A stretch of 64,000 nt of DNA from Clostridia bacterium (GCA_910575245.1 CAJTEN010000006.1:124001-188000), one strand, 5' to 3'. Positions 43,208 through 51,869 are shown, counted from the stretch's first letter. Translations and numbers: made by a program. Notes: generated by a model not told the origin, from the sequence alone.

Positions 43208-43951
43208 TCAGGCATTCTGCCATTTGCTCTTTTTAGATTTTCTGATAGATCTTACTACGAATCCGTCTGTAGAACCGGAACCTTCATATGCCGCGATTGC
43301 CGCCGCGATCACTGCCACCAGTTCAGTGTCATCACTCAGTTCTTCCTCCGCCGCTGCCACAGGTGCTGCCACCGGAACCGGCTTCGCTTCCGGTATCGGC
43401 TGTTTCTCTTTAGCCTTCAACTTGGCTTCAAGCTTCGGAATCACACCGAATGCGGAAATGATCAGGCTTATGATGATCAGTACGACAAACACGGTTCCCA
43501 TACCGATCAATGTATTCATAGCCGCTCTTCCCATATTCTCTGAAGTGGAATATTCAATATTTGTTGAAATGCCTTCATAGCCGGACATGTCAGCAGGGCA
43601 GACAATTTCCATCACGGCATTATGGTCAGAACCTGTTATATTGATGCTGATAACGATCTCTTCCTCACCGATCTCTACAGAGCCGCCGTCTGTACCTTCA
43701 AAGTTGCCTATATCATCCAGCGCATTCTGCCAGTCAACAAGTCCGTTGTAAATGACAGGATCAGACGCATACTGTTCCATAGTGCCCTGGCTTACAATCA
43801 TATCGACCTGCTGGACCGTAGCCTCACCATATTGTAATAATGATGCTTCATCAAAATTGGATGATGATGAGGGAGCCGTCTCCTCCTGACCACACGCACA
43901 CAAGCCGGCCATACAGGTAATCACACCTAATATTGCCAATAATTTTCTCAT
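43208..43951 (-). CDS. oadG: OadG-like gamma subunit with lipoprotein signal and extracellular domain
   Basis: The 247-residue protein starts with a lipoprotein-type signal (LLAILGVITCMAGLCACG, Cys about 20 in a lipobox-like LCAC). About 120 extracytoplasmic residues follow, then one transmembrane helix (GTVFVVLIIISLIISAFGV, about 155-175) and a cytoplasmic Pro/Ala/Glu tail. The helix and tail match OadG/MmdD gamma subunits, which are normally only about 80-110 residues, so the outer domain and signal are additions. It may tether or stabilise the complex. Start 43951 has AAGG 13 nt upstream; 43963 is possible but too near the AAGG. Confidence 0.82.
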   Translation of the reverse strand: MRKLLAILGVITCMAGLCACGQEETAPSSSSNFDEASLLQYGEATVQQVDMIVSQGTMEQYASDPVIYNGLVDWQNALDDIGNFEGTDGGSVEIGEEEIVISINITGSDHNAVMEIVCPADMSGYEGISTNIEYSTSENMGRAAMNTLIGMGTVFVVLIIISLIISAFGVIPKLEAKLKAKEKQPIPEAKPVPVAAPVAAAEEELSDDTELVAVIAAAIAAYEGSGSTDGFVVRSIRKSKKSKWQNA

Positions 43952-43968
43952 ATTAAGTATCATCCTTT

Positions 43969-45396
43969 CTAAACCGTACCGTGCTTCTTCTCCGGACGGC
44001 CTTCACTCTTAGTCGCCAACATTTCAAAAGCGCCGATCACATATTTCCTTGTATCAGCAGGCTCGACAATCTGATCCACATAGCCTCTCTTCGCCGCACT
44101 CGTCACATGATTCTGCAGTGCCGCATACTCCTTCGCACAGGCATCAATCGCATCAGAACCTTGTCCGTCACAGATGATCTTAGCCGCAAGGCCTGCATCC
44201 ATCATACCGATCTCCGCATCCGGCCATGCAATCGTGATATCTGCACCAATCGCCTTGGAATTCATTGCCACATAAGCGCTTCCGTATGCCTTGCCGATGA
44301 TCACATTAACCTTCGGCACTGTCGCATTTGCGAAGGCATATGTAAGCTTGCTTACAGCCTTAGCCATTCTCTTCTCGGAACATTTGGTAGCCGCAAAACC
44401 TTTTACATTGGTAAGCGACAATACAGGGATATCAAAAGCATCACAGAAATTGATAAACTCTGCTGCCTTCTCCGCTCCTCTTGCAGTCAAAACCGCATCA
44501 AATTTATCTGTCACTTCACCGTCGGCATTATATACTTCTGTACGGTTAGCCACAGCACCGATCGTTGCCCCATTTAACCTAATAAATCCTGCAACCATAT
44601 CCCGGGCATAATTCTGCTTTACTTCCACAAACACACCGTCATCAGCGAGCTGGGATAACGCGATGGATGTATCACCCACACAGTTTGCAATTTCCGCACA
44701 TGCCCTGTTCAGGTCATCCGTGCAATCACCAACCGCAATGTCTGCGTTATTGGCAGGCAGAACGGAAACCAGCTGTCTGATCTGCGCAAGGATGGACGCC
44801 TCGTCAGCTACTGCATCTACAAGGCCTGTCTCTTCGCTCTGGAACGCTGCCGCTGCCGTATCACACTTGGAAACCACGTTTCCTGCCAGCGCGTTAGGCG
44901 CGTTTACGAATAATTTCGCTTTCTTCTCCTCCATGAATGTGAAGTCTGCCATTCCGGGAATCAGTGCAAGTCCGCCGCCGCAGCTGCCGAATACAGCCGT
45001 GATCTGCGGGATCACACCTGATGCAAGCGTCTGCTTCATGTAGATCTCACCGAAACCGTTCAAAGCGTCTGTTGCCTCCTGCAGTCTGAGTCCGGCAGAA
45101 TCAATCAGCCCGATCACGGGCGCACCCATCTTTAACGCCAGATCATAGAGGTTTGCAATTTTCTTAGCATGCATTTCGCCGACTGTTCCGTTTAAAACAG
45201 ATACATCCTGGCTATATACATACACAAGATTACCGTCGATCACTCCATAGCCGGTCACAACACCGTCAGAAGGAGTTTCTGTCTGTTTCAGATTGAAATC
45301 TGTTGCTCTCGCCGTTACAAGCGCACCGATCTCAACGAAACTGTTTTCATCGAGCAAAGCGTTAATTCTTTGGCTCGCTTGAGAAGTAGTACTCAT
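43969..45396 (-). CDS. mmdA: Acyl-CoA-type carboxyltransferase (MmdA/12S-like)
   Basis: The 475-residue protein has two crotonase-fold carboxyltransferase halves. The N-terminal half shows PVIGLIDSAGLRLQEA and the oxyanion loop GSCGGGLALIPGMADF. The C-terminal half shows IPVLSLTNVKGF, GKAYGSAYVAMNSKAIGAD and WPDAEIGMM. Its relatives are methylmalonyl-CoA, glutaconyl-CoA or propionyl-CoA carboxyltransferases; the N-terminal half is shortened compared with MmdA of about 510 residues. It is the first gene of an operon that also contains OadA, so both an acyl-CoA and an oxaloacetate/pyruvate transferase share one carrier and one OadB. Substrate cannot be fixed from sequence. Confidence 0.88.
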   Translation of the reverse strand: MSTTSQASQRINALLDENSFVEIGALVTARATDFNLKQTETPSDGVVTGYGVIDGNLVYVYSQDVSVLNGTVGEMHAKKIANLYDLALKMGAPVIGLIDSAGLRLQEATDALNGFGEIYMKQTLASGVIPQITAVFGSCGGGLALIPGMADFTFMEEKKAKLFVNAPNALAGNVVSKCDTAAAAFQSEETGLVDAVADEASILAQIRQLVSVLPANNADIAVGDCTDDLNRACAEIANCVGDTSIALSQLADDGVFVEVKQNYARDMVAGFIRLNGATIGAVANRTEVYNADGEVTDKFDAVLTARGAEKAAEFINFCDAFDIPVLSLTNVKGFAATKCSEKRMAKAVSKLTYAFANATVPKVNVIIGKAYGSAYVAMNSKAIGADITIAWPDAEIGMMDAGLAAKIICDGQGSDAIDACAKEYAALQNHVTSAAKRGYVDQIVEPADTRKYVIGAFEMLATKSEGRPEKKHGTV

Positions 45397-45429
45397 TTTT
45401 CAGCCCTCCATTTATTATAATACTAAATA

Positions 45430-45466
45430 ATTATAACAATTATCACCGTGGTCTGCACACTGTGCA
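45430..45466 (-). promoter_or_regulatory. Promoter region of the decarboxylase operon with palindrome
   Basis: A perfect TATAAT lies at 45430-45435 on the minus strand, but no good -35 box is found at the right distance. In its place is the palindrome TGCACACTGTGCA (45454-45466). A poor -35 overlapped by a symmetric site suggests control by an activator; the regulator is unknown. Confidence 0.45.
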
Positions 45467-45580
45467 TAACACACGACAGTAGTATAACACAGAATCCCCT
45501 GTTCTACCAGATGAATTTCCAAAAAATTTCATTTATGTTGCCAAAAAAATGTTAAGATTATGGACAGCCTTATCGGAAGC

Positions 45581-46993
45581 TCATAAAGGCCCGCCTGCCA
45601 GGAACTTTCGTAATAAATACGTAAGAATATATTGGTATGTCCGCTCTTCCACTCCTTCTGTTGTAATGACAGGATACCGTCTGATCAGGTCGCCGTTCAG
45701 ATAATAGCATACTGTACCGATCTCCGTATTCTCCGCCACCGGAGCCTGCAGCGACTTGGCCACCTGGGTCTTTACCTCTATCTGGTCCGTCTCACAGAGC
45801 AGATAAGACAGATCCGACTCCCCTCTGTCATCCACCTTTACCGGCACATATGCCTGTGCATACGGCTTCTTCGTATCCCTGTCTATTCCGTTTATCACAT
45901 GAATGTCTTCGAACTCCCTGGTCTCATAGATATCCCGGTAATGATACCGTTCCATTCCATAGGCCGCCAACTGCTTCATGTCACTCCATTTATAGGTTCT
46001 GTTGTTCGGCCATCCGCATGCCAGCAGGGCAACTGTGAAGATCCTGCCCTCACTCTCTATCGCCCCCACATAGCAATAACCTGCATTGTTGGTAAAGCCT
46101 GTTTTACCGGAAAGCGCCTCTTTCATCATACCCAGAAACGCATTGTGGTTATTACAGTGAAAACTCCTCTTCCCTTCAGCATCCGTAAAGTCATATCCAA
46201 GCGTCCTGGTAATCTCAAGAAACTGGTCTTTCGCCGGAGAATCTGTCACGCAGTACGCCATGATCTTCGCCAGGTCTGCGGCCGTCGTGGAATGAATCTT
46301 CCCGGTATCATTCACCACCGCATCCAGCCCGTTAGGCGTGATGAAATAAGTGTCGAAGCATCCGATGTCCCTCGCCTTCTGGTTCATCATAGAAGCAAAG
46401 CCTTCCACGCTTCCCCCCACCGCTTCCGCAATCACCACCGCGGAATCATTGTGGGATTCCAGCATAAGCGAATAGAGGAGATCTTTCAGTATGTACTTTT
46501 CTCCCTGCCTGACATACAGTTTCACCTTCGGCATGGTTGTTGCATAGGAGGAAACCTCCACGATTTCTTCCGGATTGCCGTATTCCAGCGCCAAAATACA
46601 GGTCATGATCTTCGTCGTGCTGGCCATGGGCAGAATATCTTCCTCGTTCTTGCCATACAGGATACGGCCGGAATCTGCGTCCATTAGGACGGCGGACTGG
46701 GCGTAGAGTGTGAGGGGCTTCTCCTGCTCCGATGTCTCTGTACCTGTGTCCGCTTCCTCATAAGATATGGGAAGTATGTCCTGTATACTTTCATTGCCCT
46801 GCACGGCTTCCCTTGCACTGACGACTGACGCCGGACAGCAAAACAAGGCAATTGCCGATATAACAGCGATTACCTTGTCTGCACATCCTCTGTCCCTGTA
46901 TATGCTGCGTTTTTTTATCCCGCAGCTTCTGATTATACAGATCCTTCTATCACAAATTGTTCCATGACATATTATTTTACTGAAAAGGCGCAT
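45581..46993 (-). CDS. D-alanyl-D-alanine carboxypeptidase (DacF-like, PBP5 family)
   Basis: About 470 residues. The serine peptidase S11 motifs are all present: MASTTKIM (SxxK), LESHNDSAV (SxN) and SGKTGFTNNAG (KTG). A secretion signal (VIAVISAIALFCCPASVVSA) stands at about 41-60, and a C-terminal PBP5_C-like beta domain plus a hydrophobic/basic end (YILTYLLRKFLAGG) may bind the membrane. The enzyme trims the terminal D-Ala of peptidoglycan stem peptides. The start is uncertain: ATG 46993 gives a 40-residue Cys/Arg-rich stretch before the signal and has no clear ribosome-binding site, so a downstream non-ATG start is possible. Confidence 0.9.
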   Translation of the reverse strand: MRLFSKIICHGTICDRRICIIRSCGIKKRSIYRDRGCADKVIAVISAIALFCCPASVVSAREAVQGNESIQDILPISYEEADTGTETSEQEKPLTLYAQSAVLMDADSGRILYGKNEEDILPMASTTKIMTCILALEYGNPEEIVEVSSYATTMPKVKLYVRQGEKYILKDLLYSLMLESHNDSAVVIAEAVGGSVEGFASMMNQKARDIGCFDTYFITPNGLDAVVNDTGKIHSTTAADLAKIMAYCVTDSPAKDQFLEITRTLGYDFTDAEGKRSFHCNNHNAFLGMMKEALSGKTGFTNNAGYCYVGAIESEGRIFTVALLACGWPNNRTYKWSDMKQLAAYGMERYHYRDIYETREFEDIHVINGIDRDTKKPYAQAYVPVKVDDRGESDLSYLLCETDQIEVKTQVAKSLQAPVAENTEIGTVCYYLNGDLIRRYPVITTEGVEERTYQYILTYLLRKFLAGGPL

Positions 46994-47289
46994 TGACTGT
47001 GCTCCCGGTTGTCTTTCCTTAAATATATATGCACGCCGAACGATCTTAACAACCCGGAATTCCTGTTATCACTATTGTACCTCTCCTGGCCGTCATCCAA
47101 GAAGCCAAGCCCGTCCGGGCTGCATCCGTCTGCCGCTATAGTAAACACACCTTTATATCTTTCCGGACACATTCTCATGAAAAGCAGGGTGCAAGTACGC
47201 AGTCAATCAGCCGGAGATCAACCGACTAAGAAATATCTCCCATCCGAAAGATAAAACCAAGCTCATCATACCTGTTATGGAGCATCATT
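46994..47289. other. Gene-poor stretch upstream of the carboxypeptidase gene
   Basis: No convincing gene is seen. A 68-residue frame (46972-47178, minus) has no family features and no ribosome-binding site. The stretch contains the second copy of the TTCCGGACACA...GGTGCAAGTAC motif (47160-47198). It probably also holds the promoter of the carboxypeptidase gene, which could not be placed. Confidence 0.4.
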
Positions 47290-47535
47290 TCACTGTGCCA
47301 ATATCCTGCAGATCTCTTCTACATTGTAATCGCCTGCTCTCTTCTGTGCCATGATGATCTTTTCTATCTCGGAAAGCTCTTCCTCAAGTTCATCCGCGAT
47401 TATCTCCGCCGGTTTGTTTTTCCGGAGCTTAATACATACAGTCTGGATCAGTTGATATTACATCCCCTTTTGCATTCCTTCTTGCATTCCCTCTTCAATT
47501 CCTTCCAGTTTCATATCCACAAACACTTTGCGCTT
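47290..47535 (-). pseudogene. C-terminal remnant of an Rpn-family gene
   Basis: The translation reads KVFVDMKLEGIEEGMQEGMQ, then a stop, then YQLIQTVCIKLRKNKPAEII and ADELEEELSEIEKIIMAQKR to the end. It matches the last 75 or so residues of the intact Rpn gene at 48592-49590 very closely, but a TAA replaces a CAA codon. Its first codons follow directly on the stop codon of the GT2 gene in the same frame, which marks a recombination junction. Confidence 0.85.
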
Positions 47536-48501
47536 TCACTTCGTCATCAATCTCCAAATGAAATCTTTCATTCCATGATAAAAATCCTTTTCTCCGTATT
47601 TACGCATCTGCCACAGAGCTTTCAACATCTGCTTTCTGTCCCCATATTTCATTGCCAGACAATATCGTCGCTTTATCTTCCAATATGCGATCCGCCGCTG
47701 TGAAACCCCATCCCTCATCTGACAGATTGCAGAAATCTCATCTACCAGCATCTCATAGTCATCATATTTCTGATATTCTTCTTCTCTTGTTAATTTCCTT
47801 CTGGAGTGGCTGCCCTCCCTGACACAAACTCCATACAGCCGCTCCGGCATCGTAGGACATGGATACCGGAACATAAATGGAAGCAGCATCTGAAAATTCT
47901 GTCCCACATTATATTCCGGTATATGACGCTCCGGATATATTTCGAAGAACGGCTCCGATCTCAGCATATAACATCCGCAGCATACATAAGTCCTGGATTC
48001 CAAAATATCCCAGAATAAATCCTCTTTTGATATATCCCCTGTCTTCTCATCCGCCGAAAGAAGTCCGCCCGTTTTAGGGTCATAATAGTAGGACAATGAC
48101 CTTACACATTGATACTGCGGATGTCTTTGCAAGAAGTTCACCCTTTTCTCCACCGAATCCCGTTCCAGTCTGTCATCGCTGTCCGGCCAGATCAGATATT
48201 CTCCGGTGACATAGGGCAGCCCCTGATTGATTGCAGCAGATGCGTTCTTATGAGCAGACCGTATCACCTCATACTCATACCCCCTTGCCGCAAATTTATT
48301 CCGGTATCCCTCCGCCACCTGCACCGTCTTGTCTGTTGAACCGTCATCAACCAGAATAATCTCCATCAGCGGATAGGTCTGTTCTAAGAGAGAGGCCAAA
48401 ATCGTTGAAAGATAGAATTCTCCGTTAAATACAGGTACAACTGCCGACACTCTGCCCTTTATGTAATCCAATTTATTCTTTTGATATCCGTTATCTTCCA
48501 T
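47536..48501 (-). CDS. GT2 family glycosyltransferase
   Basis: The 321-residue GT-A enzyme has VSAVVPVFNGEFYLSTILAS (about 18-37), IILVDDGSTDKT (about 49-60) and the metal-binding WPDSDDR (DxD, about 110). It transfers a sugar from a nucleotide donor, probably to a surface glycan or protein; the acceptor is unknown. The C-terminal region (EEEYQKYDDYEMLVDEISAI onward) is Lys/Arg-rich and is repeated as a broken fragment at 51870-52064. No membrane helix is seen. The gene lies inside a zone of gene fragments, and its stop is fused to an Rpn remnant. Confidence 0.88.
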   Translation of the reverse strand: MEDNGYQKNKLDYIKGRVSAVVPVFNGEFYLSTILASLLEQTYPLMEIILVDDGSTDKTVQVAEGYRNKFAARGYEYEVIRSAHKNASAAINQGLPYVTGEYLIWPDSDDRLERDSVEKRVNFLQRHPQYQCVRSLSYYYDPKTGGLLSADEKTGDISKEDLFWDILESRTYVCCGCYMLRSEPFFEIYPERHIPEYNVGQNFQMLLPFMFRYPCPTMPERLYGVCVREGSHSRRKLTREEEYQKYDDYEMLVDEISAICQMRDGVSQRRIAYWKIKRRYCLAMKYGDRKQMLKALWQMRKYGEKDFYHGMKDFIWRLMTK

Positions 48502-48591
48502 TTTTACCTCTACGTGGATATTTCTGGCTATGCCTGTAATAACTCTGAATGCGTAACAGAAGTTTTAACTTCCAAACTTTTCCCATAGCTG

Positions 48592-49590
48592 TTACTGCTC
48601 CATCAATACCGCACAAATCCGCTTCACATCATAACTTCCCACCTGCCGCTGGGCCTCTATGACTTTCTTGATCTCGGAAAGTTCCTCCTCAAGTTCATCC
48701 GCGATTATCTCTGCCGGTTTGTTTTTTCGGAGTTTGATACATACAGTCCGGACCAGTTGATATTGCATTCCTTCTCTTCTTCCTTCCTCCACCCCTTCCA
48801 GCTTCATATCCACAAATGCTTTGCACAAATCGTATGTTTCTTCTTCATTTCTCATAACCTTATTCTTCTCCTTAATTTTTATCCTGGCTACTACTTCCAG
48901 CAGTTCTTTTGTCTCACTATCCATCCTGCTGTAGGCTTCCTTATTTTCCTCCATGATTCTTTTCAGTTCTTCTTTGTCATTACCGTATCGCACTACTTCG
49001 AATAACTGCCGTAATCCGGTATGATATTCATCAAAAGTATCATGCTCGTGGCAGTCATACAGATTCAGCTTATAGTTCGTGACAAATTCCTTCATGTCCT
49101 CGTTAATCTCCAACAATTCATGCAGACATCTTACTCCATCCCAGGGACGGCGTCTTCCACAATATACTACCAGAGTGATAACCGGCATGAATTTATCATC
49201 TTTCGTCATTCCTGAAAAAAATTCATCCGTTCCTACCCTGAGATCCTGTGTGCACTCATGTGCCTTTTTCTTATGCTCCCATTGTCTATGGTAACTAAGG
49301 CTCTCTGTCAGCATATTACGAAACACCATGTGGTAATCAACGAAAGTCTGATTCTCCACCGCGAGAATGTGGATCAGGCTACCGCGCCACAGCCGCGTCT
49401 TATCCACAATCGTCTTAAAGCTTCTGTGCTTCCCTGCCTCTTTTCCCAGATAGACAAACTGCGCATCCGCCGGCTCCAGTTCCTCAGGCTTCACCACTTG
49501 CCTGCCATGAAACAACGCGCCGTTCACCTGATCTGCAAATCTGTTGTTGTCGTCCAGATAATCAAACTGATAGTCATCTGATCTTCCCAA
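48592..49590 (-). CDS. Rpn family PD-(D/E)XK nuclease / putative transposase
   Basis: The protein is about 332 residues with the N terminus GRSDDYQFDYLDDNNRFADQ typical of Rpn proteins of Lachnospiraceae. The nuclease motif lies in HILAVENQTFVDYHMVFR (E-x-Q, about 78-85), followed by ITLVVYCGRRRPWDG and a C-terminal helical region ending in ADELEEELSEIKKVI. RpnA-type proteins nick DNA and promote RecA-independent recombination; they spread in multiple copies. The likely start is TTG 49590, 8 nt after GGAGG; ATG 49620 is in frame but lacks a ribosome-binding site. Two partial copies (47290-47535 and 49997-50086) flank it. Confidence 0.85.
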   Translation of the reverse strand: MGRSDDYQFDYLDDNNRFADQVNGALFHGRQVVKPEELEPADAQFVYLGKEAGKHRSFKTIVDKTRLWRGSLIHILAVENQTFVDYHMVFRNMLTESLSYHRQWEHKKKAHECTQDLRVGTDEFFSGMTKDDKFMPVITLVVYCGRRRPWDGVRCLHELLEINEDMKEFVTNYKLNLYDCHEHDTFDEYHTGLRQLFEVVRYGNDKEELKRIMEENKEAYSRMDSETKELLEVVARIKIKEKNKVMRNEEETYDLCKAFVDMKLEGVEEGRREGMQYQLVRTVCIKLRKNKPAEIIADELEEELSEIKKVIEAQRQVGSYDVKRICAVLMEQ

Positions 49591-49698
49591 TTGTCCTTCC
49601 TCCCTTATTTGATTTTCCATATAAGGGATTCGTTAAGATTAAATGACAGGTCACAGACGTGATATCAGAACTTCAGATTCCCAGATATGTTTGAAATT

Positions 49699-49727
49699 AT
49701 GATAGCATAGAATCAGTATGATGTAAA
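49699..49727 (-). promoter_or_regulatory. Promoter of the Rpn gene
   Basis: TTTACA (49722-49727), 17 nt, TATCAT (49699-49704) on the minus strand, about 105 nt before the TTG start. Confidence 0.65.
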
Positions 49728-49781
49728 GTGGATTTATACTATTTTTATACAATCACATTCCTAAACGATAGTCTATATGGG

Positions 49782-49985
49782 CTATTTCATCCTTACAAAT
49801 TTCATGTTTTCTATCTTATATACCATGTCGCATTCATTTGCAAGACTCATATGATGTGTTACAAGCAAAATCGTTTTGCTTCCTTTAACCTGACGTATTG
49901 AATCTATCACTGCCTTTTCTATTTCCATATCCAATGCAGCCGTAGCCTCGTCCATAATGAGGACCTCAAAATCCTTATATAAAAC
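49782..49985 (-). pseudogene. C-terminal remnant of an ABC transporter ATPase
   Basis: The frame reads YKDFEVLIMDEATAALDMEI (Walker B and D-loop), then KTILLVTHHMSLANECDMVY (H-loop) and ends at TAG 49782. The Walker A and signature regions are absent, and no start is present. The rest of the gene is replaced by an Rpn remnant. Export ABC ATPases with this ending occur in glycan or peptide export clusters. Confidence 0.85.
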
Positions 49986-49996
49986 CTTCCTTCAAC

Positions 49997-50086
49997 TTAG
50001 CCCTCAGCCTTTCCCTCTTCAATCCCTTCCAGCTTCATATCCACAAATGCCTTGCATAAGTCATATTTCTTCTCTTCTTTTTCCAT
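49997..50086 (-). pseudogene. Short internal remnant of an Rpn-family gene
   Basis: MEKEEKKYDLCKAFVDMKLE followed by GIEEGKAEG and TAA matches residues just before the C-terminal region of the intact Rpn gene. AGGAGAAAC stands before the ATG, so a 29-residue peptide could be made, but it has no independent sense. Confidence 0.8.
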
Positions 50087-50112
50087 ATCCTGTTTCTCCT
50101 TAGTGGAGTCAG

Positions 50113-51768
50113 CTACTCCTGTCCGCCTGGAATTCCCGTCATTACTATAGTGTTTTTCTCTTCATTCGCATTTGCCGAACAGTCTTTCGCTCTGATCACA
50201 AAATAATATCTCTCCCCGCCGTCCAGGCCCTCTACGGTTGCCTGATACGGATAGGTGTCTGTACCGGCTCCATAACCGTATCCGTCCCCGGCTTCCGGAA
50301 CCAGGTTCACCTTTTTCGCCTTTTTCAGATCCGGGTCTTCCTTAAAGTCGAAAGGTTTTTTCTGATAATACAACGTATACACTACATCATTCTGATCCAT
50401 GGCTACATCCCAGCGCACAATCATCCCGTTTTGCACCGGCTCTATCTGTCCGATTCCGGCACGCGGAATGGGTTCCTCCCGGGGCCATGTCAGAGAATTG
50501 TTGTGAACACTGCTCCATATCGGTACCGCATCATCCTCCTTATCGCTGTGATCGAGCACAAACGAATTCACAAGCATTACCCCGCCATCTGTGATGTAAT
50601 GTGAAAAACCTGCCTTATTCTGTGCCTGATCAATATCTTCCATGAGAATATCCAGGCCGGCATCCGACTCTCCGACCAAAGTTTCCTTAAGCCCGAATTC
50701 CTCCGGTCCTTCCGCATATCCCAATGATAATACCCTAAATCCGTCCGGCCGTCCGGCCTCTGCGCTCAGTTTGGGTGCAAATACATTCCTGTTATCTGCA
50801 AAATAGCCCTCGTTATACAGATACGACGGATCAGAATCCAGCATATAACTTTCATACATCAGAAAATCGATATAGCTACGTGGAGAATGGTCATAATGCG
50901 GATAACTGTAATTGTAGAAAAAGATTCCTCTGTTCTGTAAAACATATTTATCCGGATACTGCTCCTTCAAACGTTCCGCAAACAACGCTACGCCAGGAGC
51001 CGTCCATTCAAACCTCGTCCTGTTCGCCTCTTCATCTTCCGTAAACAGATTCGGAGCGCATGTATCGATCGTATCCAGAAACACTCCGTCACATCCGAGC
51101 CCGCGTCCATACTCCTTTGTCAGGATCTCCCGGATACCGGCTATGCCATCCACGCCATCGATCCTCATATTATCCAATACGTCAAACCATGCGGGATCTC
51201 CCATATTCGTATAGGCACAGTTAAAATTGGGATTAAAATCCGGATTGCCGTCGTGATCATTGTCATCTAGATAATAAGAGGCAAAACCACCTCCGGCGGG
51301 AGACGGATTCCCCGAAAGAACAATATCATCCAGATCCGTCACTCCTGCACTTCGCGGATCGATCCGCGGCCCTGTCCCGTCCCCTGTAAACCTGGAATCC
51401 TGCTGCATCTGCTCTGGCGTCATTCCATTCGTCCTCAGATCCTCGCCAATGGAAATATAACCTAGGACATAAGCGCCGTTCTTCTGTATTCTCTCTACCT
51501 GCTCACGAGTCGTGTTGCCCTGTTTAGGGTGTATAATCACAAGATCATACTGTCCAGCTTTCTCAATAATGTCATCGTTCAATTCCCCGTAATATATCAT
51601 ATAAGTCGGCTTACCGATGCCGGACAGATCTTTTTTGAAATACTGATAAGGGATCTTAAAAGAGATGCCAAAGGCTCTGCTCACATCGACAATCAAAAAG
51701 AGCAAAAGCAGAATCTTGCCTATTGTCCTGACAGGTTTTTCTTTCAACTTCTTTATCCATTTATCCAT
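50113..51768 (-). CDS. GH114-like (TM1410-type) secreted glycosidase with Fn3-like tail
   Basis: The 551-residue protein has an N-terminal anchor (GKILLLLFLIVDVSRAFGI, about 17-35). A TIM-barrel region like endo-alpha-1,4-polygalactosaminidase follows (about 50-400), with YDLVIIHPKQGN, GYISIGEDL, GCDGVFLDTIDT and IDFLMYESYM. A calcium-type loop DDNDHDGNPD (about 168-177) is inserted. The last 110 residues resemble an Fn3 module (NGMIVRWDVAMDQNDVVYTL). GH114 enzymes cut galactosamine-containing exopolysaccharides, so it may trim or process the product of the neighbouring polysaccharide cluster; this is inference. Catalytic acids are taken to be in EDL and FLDT. Confidence 0.8.
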   Translation of the reverse strand: MDKWIKKLKEKPVRTIGKILLLLFLIVDVSRAFGISFKIPYQYFKKDLSGIGKPTYMIYYGELNDDIIEKAGQYDLVIIHPKQGNTTREQVERIQKNGAYVLGYISIGEDLRTNGMTPEQMQQDSRFTGDGTGPRIDPRSAGVTDLDDIVLSGNPSPAGGGFASYYLDDNDHDGNPDFNPNFNCAYTNMGDPAWFDVLDNMRIDGVDGIAGIREILTKEYGRGLGCDGVFLDTIDTCAPNLFTEDEEANRTRFEWTAPGVALFAERLKEQYPDKYVLQNRGIFFYNYSYPHYDHSPRSYIDFLMYESYMLDSDPSYLYNEGYFADNRNVFAPKLSAEAGRPDGFRVLSLGYAEGPEEFGLKETLVGESDAGLDILMEDIDQAQNKAGFSHYITDGGVMLVNSFVLDHSDKEDDAVPIWSSVHNNSLTWPREEPIPRAGIGQIEPVQNGMIVRWDVAMDQNDVVYTLYYQKKPFDFKEDPDLKKAKKVNLVPEAGDGYGYGAGTDTYPYQATVEGLDGGERYYFVIRAKDCSANANEEKNTIVMTGIPGGQE

Positions 51769-51869
51769 ATTACGCCACTTCCTTTTCCTGTGTCATCAGA
51801 AGTTTCTTTTCCGGTTATATCTTGTAAACAGTTCCAGCCTTTCTGTCCCTAGCAATAATTGCAATCGCT

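Noticed and set aside
46972..47178. 68-residue minus-strand frame
   Set aside because: No family features, no ribosome-binding site, and it overlaps the start of the carboxypeptidase gene.
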